DNA of 64,000 nt. Source: Rhabdophis nuchalis (Eukaryota > Chordata > Lepidosauria > Squamata > Natricidae). The notes below the pieces were generated by a model that searched no databases, had not been told where the DNA came from, and worked only from the letters and a program-made list of their open reading frames with translations. The position numbers were made by a program, and so were the translations under genes. Numbering within the stretch: position 1 is the first letter of the stretch; every line of letters starts with the position of its first letter. Positions 56,239 to 64,000 of this stretch are shown here, one piece after another. The stretch lies in NCBI GenBank assembly GCA_039707465.1, contig CM077647.1:49307110-49371109 (forward strand). Reading direction: 5' to 3'.

Positions 56239-58267
56239 TTTTTTTTTAATAACAATTTTTATTGGTTTTTACAAATTTTATAACAGGGAAAAAGGTATAT
56301 AGGATATAGGAAAGATATTTTAGGGCTTCCATGTCGGAGGTGGTGGTTACCTCCAGGGTTCCATACAAAGAGTAAGGTTTTTTCTTCGGCATAAGGTGAA
56401 AGGAAATACATATATATCATATCATAAATTACATGCATTCAATCATTTGTTTCTATTGACATCTGTAAGGATTACACTATGTAAAAGAAAATCATTTTTG
56501 TGATCTGAGTCTTTTAGCTATTGTGTCTTCTTCCTTCCCGTCAGTGGGTGGAGCCATGGCCCCTCCCGTTCCCCCATTTTCATCCTCCAGGGTTGAGGAG
56601 TGTTTGTTAAGAAAGGCTTCCGCCTCTTCAATTGTTTTAATTCTTACTCTCCCCCCCCTCCCAGAACACCAACATTCCTTCAGGCATTAACCATTTGAAC
56701 CACACACCTCTTTTATATAGTTTTTTGGATAAGGAGGAATACTTCCTCCGAATCTCTCGAATCTTTTTGGGGATCTGTTTCAAAATAGCAATCTCATTCT
56801 GCATATATATCAGAGCGCCATCTCTCTGTGCTCTCAGAATCTCATCCCTTGTTGACCTTCTTACAAATTTGATATGTATCTCTCTGGGTATGTCATTTAT
56901 TCTGGCATATGCTGAATTAATTCTGTAAAGCAGGTCAATGTCCCCCCCAAATATATTCCTTACTCTTTTTAGTATAATCTGCTAAAATTGTAGACATTAA
57001 ATCTTTTAAATTTTCTGAAGGTAATTCAGAAACATTTTGAAACCTTAAAAAATAAGACATTATTTCAAAATCCATTCTAGACATATGACCAGCAAGTTCT
57101 ACTATTTCTTTTTTAGAGTTCCTTATCTCCCTCCTCATCTCAACTGCCCTACCCTCCAGACCATCAATTTTTTCTTTATTTTCCAAAAGTTCCAATCTTG
57201 AACTCATCATATCTTTCCAAATTTCTTTTATTTCATTCATTATATCTTGTAGAGTTTTCTCTATTGTTGATAGTTGAGAAGCCTCTCCCGGTGTTTCTTT
57301 TTGCAACATTGCACTAATCTTAGGCTGCTGTGTGTCCGGACTGGCTCTTAATGAGGCTGGAGCGGAAAGAGTTTTTCCATGTGGAGGCTTTTTTGATGCC
57401 ATGGTAAAAGTTTTATGTTCTTGTAATTAAGATGGCGTCTGAAGAGCTGGCAATCCGTGAGATCGAAGAAAAGGGAAAAGTCTTGTCTAAGTTCAAAATA
57501 TAAATTCCATAAAGTCCAAAGAGAAAATTTTTACAATCAAGTCCAGTGAAAAAAGAAGGCACACAATAGGAGAAATCCTGAGAGTCACTGAGATGGCATG
57601 TGTATAAGTTTTGCAGTGCTGTAAAAATGAAGGAACGTTTAAAAAGTAAGCAAAAAAGTTTCTTACTGGGAACAAAGAAGCGCCATTTTTCCGCCTCTTT
57701 GGCGTTTGAGAAGAATTAGTGAAAGTCCATTTCTGCTGTAGCAAGATTCAGATACAAAGTATCAACTGCGAATCCACATTTAGCAAAAACTTTCATTTTC
57801 ACTTGTTAGATAACCGGATGTTACTTTCTCCCTCTGCGCCCGGGGAGCATTTTAAATTGCTGCTTGTTCTGAGAGTTTTTTTTTTAACAAACTCCCCCCT
57901 CTATTCTTCTTTTTAAAAAGTTGAAAACATTCAAAAATTCAGAAACCAACTCACAAGCCATTCTGTTGCAACGGAGCCTCGGCACTTCCACCAACTCTGG
58001 CTTTTCAGCCCGCTGCTTCAATTTCTGCGGTTCCAGCGATCCTTTGGCGAGGGGAACTCTTCCCCCCGCATTCTGTTCTCCAGCTCCTGGAGCGAAGCAG
58101 GAACGACCCCCCGACCGCTGTCGTGATGGGGGGTTTCTCCGCAAGCCGCTCGTATGGTTGGGGCTCTGTACAAGAGTCCCGTACCCCCGAAATGGCTACT
58201 AGAGAAAACTAACGGCGGACGTGTCGGAAAAACACAACCGTCGCCTCCGGAAGGCGGAAGCGGTCTC
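56239..58267 (-). mobile_element. ORF1-only L1-type element (HAL1-like), copy 3
   Basis: A 2029 bp insertion with an exact 18 bp duplication CCATTTTCTTTATTTTCT (56221-56238 and 58268-58285). Minus strand: about 860 bp GC-rich 5' region, broken ORF1, 3' UTR with ACCACCTCCGACATGGAAGC, CCAATAAAAATTG and poly(A). No ORF2. The 5' UTR just before the ATG aligns with copy 2. Confidence 0.85.
56492..57402 (-). pseudogene. L1 ORF1p-like, frameshifted once (copy 3)
   Basis: Starts MASKKPPHGKTLSAPASLRA (57402), coiled coil around residues 45-100, then FEIMSYFLRFQNVSELPSEN. The frame is lost at a seven-C run (56942-56948 on the plus strand) after KSKEYIWGG. It continues in another frame with DIDLLYRINSAYARIN and VPREIHIKF-like residues, then further breaks near 56700 and 56660, ending AKRLRSQK with TGA at 56494-56492. 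Confidence 0.75.
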
Positions 58268-58285
58268 CCATTTTCTTTATTTTCT

Positions 58286-61200
58286 AAAGTTTGAGACATA
58301 ATAAGAGACTCAAAATGATAAGATTCAATGACAGAGTTTATCCAATCCAATCCAATATATAGCATCAATTCTCTAACTTCTCCTACACAGTATATATATT
58401 TTTATTGGTGAAACTTTTATTACAGATATATTGATGTTTTGATTTTGTTTACTCTTTTATTTAAATTGGATTAGACTAGAGCAGAAAACCTTAGATTTCT
58501 CTGAAATCTGTTTAAGGTTTAAGGTATCTTTAGTTTGAATTACTCTTGTCATCATGAGTAGACTGATTTATCTATTAATGGAAAAATTGAGGTTTTGATA
58601 TGATCCAGTAAAGCGTAGGCTTTGTAGAAATTGTGCTATAGGTCACTTGGACCATCTGAATTTTAAGTACTTAAATCCCTACTTTGCTATGTTACCTGGC
58701 TATTTTGAGAACTATGTTACAATATACAGGGAAATTATAAGACATCATCCTTATGTGTGTTTCAGAAAGGTAATTTTACATTGAGATAAGTACTTTTCAA
58801 ATTCCATTGACAGGCATTCAAAATCTTGAAGACTAATGCATCTTGGAGGATTCTGATAATCAAAACCTAGGAATCTTTTGTGAGCATATAAAAATATAAC
58901 GCAAGATTTCAGACTGTCGGTGTAGAAGTGGAGGCTATGAAAAGACATGTGTAGTATCTCAGTAGCTTTCTACCTTGAATACCTATGAGCTCACCTAATT
59001 AGCAGAACCAGATGTGGGATGAGAGAAAAAGGTTATGTACAGAACTGCCAAGTTCTCAGTAGCCCTTTATCTTTCTTCACATTATCTCACCCTGTAAGGA
59101 CAGGCGTATGGGAAAGTTATGTGGGATTCATCCTTGGCCGGAATAGTTTCTGTAAAGCTACTTTGGGAGGGAGGAGAAACGAAGAAGAATGCTGTTGCTA
59201 TCCGTACTGGATTCTACTTGTAAAAACTGTATAAAAAGCCAAATAAACTCTGCGTGAGGCAGACAGACATTTTGGACACAAACTGCCATGATGGATTTCT
59301 GAAACCTACATAGACTTCTACCATGAGCACATAAAAAAATATTCATAAGTTTGGTGAAATGTTGCAAGATTTCGGAGAACTTGTATGAATGTAACCTTTT
59401 TAAATAAAAAAAGTAGGATTGTGGTTAATATTTTTGAAGATGCCGTGACATAACGATATCATCCTGCTGTACAAAATAAGTTTCATGGGATTTTTGTAAG
59501 TTTTATAAACCTGATGCCCTTAGAATTCTGGATCAAATAATCTATCTCTTTTTTAAAAAGTAACCATGTCTTATTATCTTTCATTTCTGAAAAGTATAAA
59601 GCCCATAATGTGGACTGGGACTTCATTGGGATGAACTCTCTGTTCCAATTCATATTCATCTTCCTCCCTTTGACTGTATCCTCCCACCCACTCATCTACA
59701 TGCTTCAATTTATCATGTTTTTGCAACATATGTAGCTGTGCATCTTATGTTTCATCTTATTTTTCACATAGGAACACAAGTACAAGTAAACCATCTAAAT
59801 TTCATTTAAGTGTCTCAAAAGTGTGTTTGTTGTCTTTTGGATAGTCACATTTTGGAAGTGTGACCATTGCACCATCCATGTGAAAGAATGTATATGTGGC
59901 CTTTAGAAAGGGAAAGAGAACAATAAAATAAGGGAGAAGAAACAGCAATCCAGTCCTGAAAAAGTGGGAAGGATGAGAAAGAAACTCAAAAAAAAATCTA
60001 ATGTGATATTGTTTGTTATAAGCTAGGGCAGAGAAAAGCTTTGACAGTAATTCAATGTTCTGTTATCTTATTTTATAAAAAGAATGAATATATCTGAAAT
60101 CTGTGCTGCTTCTGGTTGTTCACCTTGCTTACCTTGCTGACTTCTACTGACCATAAAGGGCAGTGGGATGTAGCTCATTAGCCATTTCCTTGCATTCTTT
60201 ATTTCTTTTCTTCTTCTGCCTGCTTTTTGTCTGGGAAATTGGTAGTCTCAAGGGGCTTCCTTGCTGCCTTTGTCTTCCCAATACGCTTGCTCTCTAATCC
60301 TCTGCCAGTGTAAAAGGATGTAGCTTGCAAGACACTAGGCTTTGACTACTCACATGATTACCTACACTACCCACATGGGGGTGATAAACCTTTCTGCTAA
60401 AGTTATATAGGCCTCACCAGTCATAAAGGTAGCAACTTCTTTGAAATAACATATAGTTTGACCTTGAGATGAATAGGAGATTTTCAGGTCAGCATAAGTT
60501 TGGTTAGCAAACTTGCAATTCAACTGTATAGTCTATTTCATATAGTCCTGTTATTTATTTATTCAAGCTAATGTCATTGCACTATATACACTATTTAATA
60601 AAATTTTATATTATTTTGATTAAAATGTCAAGGAATGAAGATTTAGGATTAATCAAAGCTGTTTGCTTGCCTTGTGCCAAAGTTTTAATCAACCAGTTTC
60701 AACTCTTGTTATGGCTAAAGATTAAAGATACACATAGACACTCTGAGATGAAAATAGTTTAATTTTATGGAAAAAAAAGTGGCAACACACAAACCTTTGT
60801 CTGGTAGACTCACTTACTTTGAGTTTTATTCACTCATTGCCTTTAGCAATGAACATTATGGAAGGAAAAAATCACCTTACTTTTTCACATGATTATTGCT
60901 CAGTTAAAGACTTCATATTTTCATTGAAGAAGGTCACAGATTCAAATCCTTTAAAGCATTTTTATAATGAGTTTTGATTTTAAAAATTCATGCTATACTA
61001 GTGGCTTTTTCATATTTTTTTATTTAATATTTTTTGTATTAGCATATTCTGCTGTTTTCATAGGAAAATATTAACTTTGTCCTCTCTCTTTCAAAAAACC
61101 AGGTGAAGCAAGGGGCTTAATAAGTATCCAAAGATACTGACCATGATGGACATTGGCCTTGGGAGATTTGTGTTTTTTTCCATAGAATATTTACAGAGCA

Positions 61201-61744
61201 TTAATTCTTATTTAGAATACTATCTGATCCATTTATAATACAATTCTTTAGGCTGTGATACTGGGAAGTCATTATCAAATTTGAGCTTCATGAAAGTCAT
61301 GAACTGCGGAAACTTTTAAAAAGTAATATATACAGTATTACTTATAGATACTACTTACATAGTATCCAAAAATACAATCATTCCTAAAAATAAAATATTC
61401 TTTACAATCAGATGAAAATAAAGGAAGTGGTGGTGAATAGTATTATATCTATTGTGGTTGATTTCTGCATCAACAACAAGCTGGAAATACATTTATTTCT
61501 CTGCATTGTTTTTTTCCCCCAGGGAGGGACATCGTGGGACTCTGCCTGAAATTTAATCCCAGCTACAATATTGGCCACAGATTGAGAAATTAGTGTCAAG
61601 ATCGCTAATTTTATTACCATTTAGTAATAAAACTATAATTTATTTATGGTTTAGACTGATACGTTTAATTTATGAATCCACGATAGTCATTTGTTAACTA
61701 ACCATAATCTTGGGTTATGGTTTTAGCATGAAGTGTAAATCCAG
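58286..61744. other. Anonymous AT-rich non-coding DNA
   Basis: Over 3.4 kb without a recognised gene, exon pair or repeat. Short open frames have no motifs. Confidence 0.4.
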
Positions 61745-61756
61745 CTAATTGTGGTT

Positions 61757-61805
61757 TAATAATAATAATAATCTTTATTGTCATTGTAAAAATTACAATG
61801 AAATT
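61757..61805 (-). repeat. LINE/SINE 3' terminus with (AAT)n
   Basis: AATAATAATAATAATCTTTATTGTCATTGTAA followed by its near complement TTACAATGAAATTG: a small hairpin and ATT tail typical of a retroposon 3' end. Family uncertain. Confidence 0.4.
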
Positions 61806-61826
61806 GGTTTAATGAACAAATAGCAA

Positions 61827-62064
61827 TAGTACGTAGACTTATATACACTGCTTCACAGCCCTCTCCCTTTACAGTCCTCTCTAAGCAGTTTACAGAGTCA
61901 GTATATTTCCCCCAACAACTTGGGTCCTCATTTTGCCAACCTTGGAAGGATGGACAGCTTAGTCAACCTTGAGCCAGTGAGACTCAAACTGCTGAAATGC
62001 TGGCAGTCGGCAGTAAGCAGAATTAGCCTGCAGTATTGAATTCTAACCACTGTGCCACCACAGA
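61827..62064 (-). mobile_element. Squamate tRNA-derived SINE
   Basis: Same order as 38764-39001: tail GCAATAGTACGTAGACTTAT, body TCTAAGCAGTTTACAGAGTC, head AACCACTGTGCCACCAC on the plus strand. Confidence 0.75.
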
Positions 62065-62069
62065 TTAAA

Positions 62070-63450
62070 CAAATCAGGAATAATACTACATAATAGTACA
62101 ACGTGTGTGCAATTCTTAGTTACTCTTTCACCAGGATAATTTTTTCTCTCTTAACACATTCATCTATTTCAGCATTAGTGGGTCTGATCTGGACAAGAGT
62201 ACTTCAGTATATAGATCTGGATGGGTCTGAGCTGGACAATACTAACTCACAATATTAAGAGTAGGACACAAAATAACATGGATTGCATAGTCACTTATTT
62301 ATGGAAGATTCCAGCTAAAAATAAGGTAAGATTCACCATTCTTTCTTCAGTCTCTCATTTAGATCTCATCAGCTAATCCTGTTATTTAGATCAAAAATGT
62401 GTAATCATAAAACTAAACATGTAATAAAATGTGACAAACATCTGTTATGGCTCCTGCTTAGGTTTTTTTGTGTGTGGTTATTTTAACACTTTTTGCTGGA
62501 TTAGGAAATAATGTAATTTATTATGTTAATTTGAACATATTTGGTCAATCTGAAAATGAGTTTTGCATAAATTAAATCCAACATTATTGAAGTATTAAGT
62601 ATATATTATGAAATCTGTGTGCACTAACAACTCCTCAATTAATCATTAAAATAGTGGATTGTATATTTTTTTACAAGTCTAGAAGCACATAAAGAGTTAC
62701 TTTATGAGTCATATTAACGTTTGTGAAATAACTTCTTAAAGTAATGCCATCTTTTTTCAGCCACGTATGAAGCTCTAAAAGGGTGGTTTTAATGAATAAC
62801 CGAAAGATGATGTACTTGTGCATGTTATAAGGTGATTTTTTAAAAAAATCATTTTTGAAATGCACCTACTACTAAATATATGCCAGTTGCCTGGAAACAT
62901 TGGAAATATAGCATATTAGATAAGAATCTTAAGAATTGAATAAATGGGAGGATTATTATTGACTATAATTACTAGTTGTAATTCAGAATGCAAATAATTT
63001 CCTTCCTCCTAAAATCCCCAGGGCCCTGGATGAAATCACATAAAAAGATTGACAACTCCTATCAAACCAATTCTTTTTTTTTTATTCCACTAAATATTCA
63101 GCCTGCGAGCATTTGAGTTGAAGCACATTCAAATTACATTTATATTACAAATTTTAGCCTTTATGCCCCTTACTTCTGAGTGTAGAGCATTGCCTTAAAA
63201 AGGCTCCAGCTTCCATATCAATTCATATGAAAACCCCTTTCTCATGCATTCTCCCCCATGCTGAGTTTTCTAAGTCTTGTATGAGAATAAAGAACTAGTC
63301 ACATTACCTTTTAAGGATTATTTCAGAATCCAAGTCAGGATGGATCTTCCAAAGACCATCAATCAATTTTAAGCAAACTCAAAAGGCACTAAGCACTGTG
63401 CTGACCTTTGCTCACATCACTTGACTAGAACTACACTTGTTGCAATAACT
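62070..63450. other. Anonymous AT-rich non-coding DNA
   Basis: Nothing recognised. Confidence 0.4.
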
Positions 63451-63454
63451 GGAG

Positions 63455-63682
63455 CAGTGATGGCTAACCTTTTTTGGCTCGCATGCCAAAAGCGGGGGGG
63501 AATGCAGGGGAATCATGCATGGGCGTATCACACCCATAATGCTATGTGCGTGACTTCCTGCTTTTGGTCGCGCTTTTTTTGCCCTCTCCATGCTGCAGAG
63601 GCTTTCTAGTAGCCTGGGGAGGGTGAAAACAGCCGCCCTCCCCCCCACCTCCAGAGGCTCGTGCCATAGGTGCCATCACGGA
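63455..63682 (+). repeat. hAT-like MITE (CAGTGATGGCTAACC family)
   Basis: Starts CAGTGATGGCTAACCTTTTT and ends CGTGCCATAGGTGCCATCAC, inverted ends. The interior has GCATGCCAAAAGCGGGG and GC-rich blocks. Confidence 0.55.
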
Positions 63683-63692
63683 ACTAGAGAAT

Positions 63693-63834
63693 ACCAATAG
63701 CAATAGCAATTAGACTTATATACCACTTCACAGTGCTTTCCAGCCCTCTCTAAGCAGTTTACAGAGTCAGCATATTGCCCACAAGAATCTGGGGCCTCAT
63801 TTTACCGATTTTGGAATGATGGAAAGCTGAGTCA
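63693..63834 (-). mobile_element. Squamate tRNA-derived SINE, head replaced
   Basis: CAATAGCAATAGCAATTAGA tail and ATATACCACTTCACAGTGCT body. The tRNA-like head is missing because an L1-type 3' end begins at 63835. Confidence 0.65.
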
Positions 63835-64000
63835 TTGTTTTTTATTTCAAGGTTTTTATTTTTATTACAAATTTGACATATTTTATAAACAAAGTGTTGT
63901 CAGGGCCTTTTCTTTTACATCTTCTCATATACACAATCCATTTTATATCATAGTTCTGTTCCCAATTTCAGCCATATTATTGTCTTTCCATATTTTTCAT
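63835..64000 (-). mobile_element. L1-type LINE 3' end, cut by window edge
   Basis: On the minus strand a UTR-like sequence leads to AATTTGTAATAAAAATAAAA and an A-rich end at 63835, like a poly(A) tail. The rest of the element lies beyond 64000. Confidence 0.4.

Overview
This is vertebrate nuclear DNA, most likely from a squamate reptile and probably a snake. It is AT-rich and intron-like. It carries L2/CR1-type LINEs with a TRLDYCNALYMGLP-like core, a Snake1-like CR1 3' end with a pentanucleotide tail, tRNA-derived squamate SINEs, Penelope-like elements, R4-like remnants, L1 ORF1 genes and many small hAT MITEs. There are no operons, ribosome binding sites or prokaryotic features. The species call is inferred from repeat families recognised by eye.

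The only host protein gene I can support is NPVF (gonadotropin-inhibitory hormone / RFamide-related peptide precursor), minus strand, about 7.27-10.85 kb. Three coding exons (10629-10748, 8200-8558, 7594-7681) join with canonical splice sites in matching phases to give 188 residues. The precursor has a signal peptide, two canonical LPLRF-Gly-Arg peptides, and a third peptide whose core reads LPEKF-Gly-Arg. A TATA box and a perfect CRE palindrome lie just upstream of exon 1.

Nearly everything else recognisable is mobile DNA. 0.4-1.7 kb: eroded ORF1-like remnant. 3.25-5.81 kb: TA-flanked MITE containing a plus-strand L2, itself invaded by a minus-strand L2. 6.92-7.18 kb: solo LTR. 15.5-21.5 kb: minus-strand Penelope-like element split by a near full-length plus-strand L2. 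22.94-27.76 kb: minus-strand L2 inside another TA-flanked MITE, followed by an older L2. 28-46 kb: mostly anonymous DNA with MITEs, SINEs, L2 3' ends and R4-like and Penelope-like fragments. 47.5-58.3 kb: three independent L1-type insertions with ORF1, poly(A) tails and 16-18 bp target duplications but no ORF2. 58.3-64 kb: anonymous DNA ending in SINEs, a MITE and an L1-like 3' end cut by the window edge.

The most noteworthy points are the ORF1-only L1 trio (HAL1-like), the Lys-for-Arg change in the third NPVF peptide, the compact CRE/TATA promoter of NPVF, a perfect 135 bp hairpin hAT MITE, MITE-borne NRF-1-type palindromes, and an orphan 43 nt exon-like segment at 46.15 kb.
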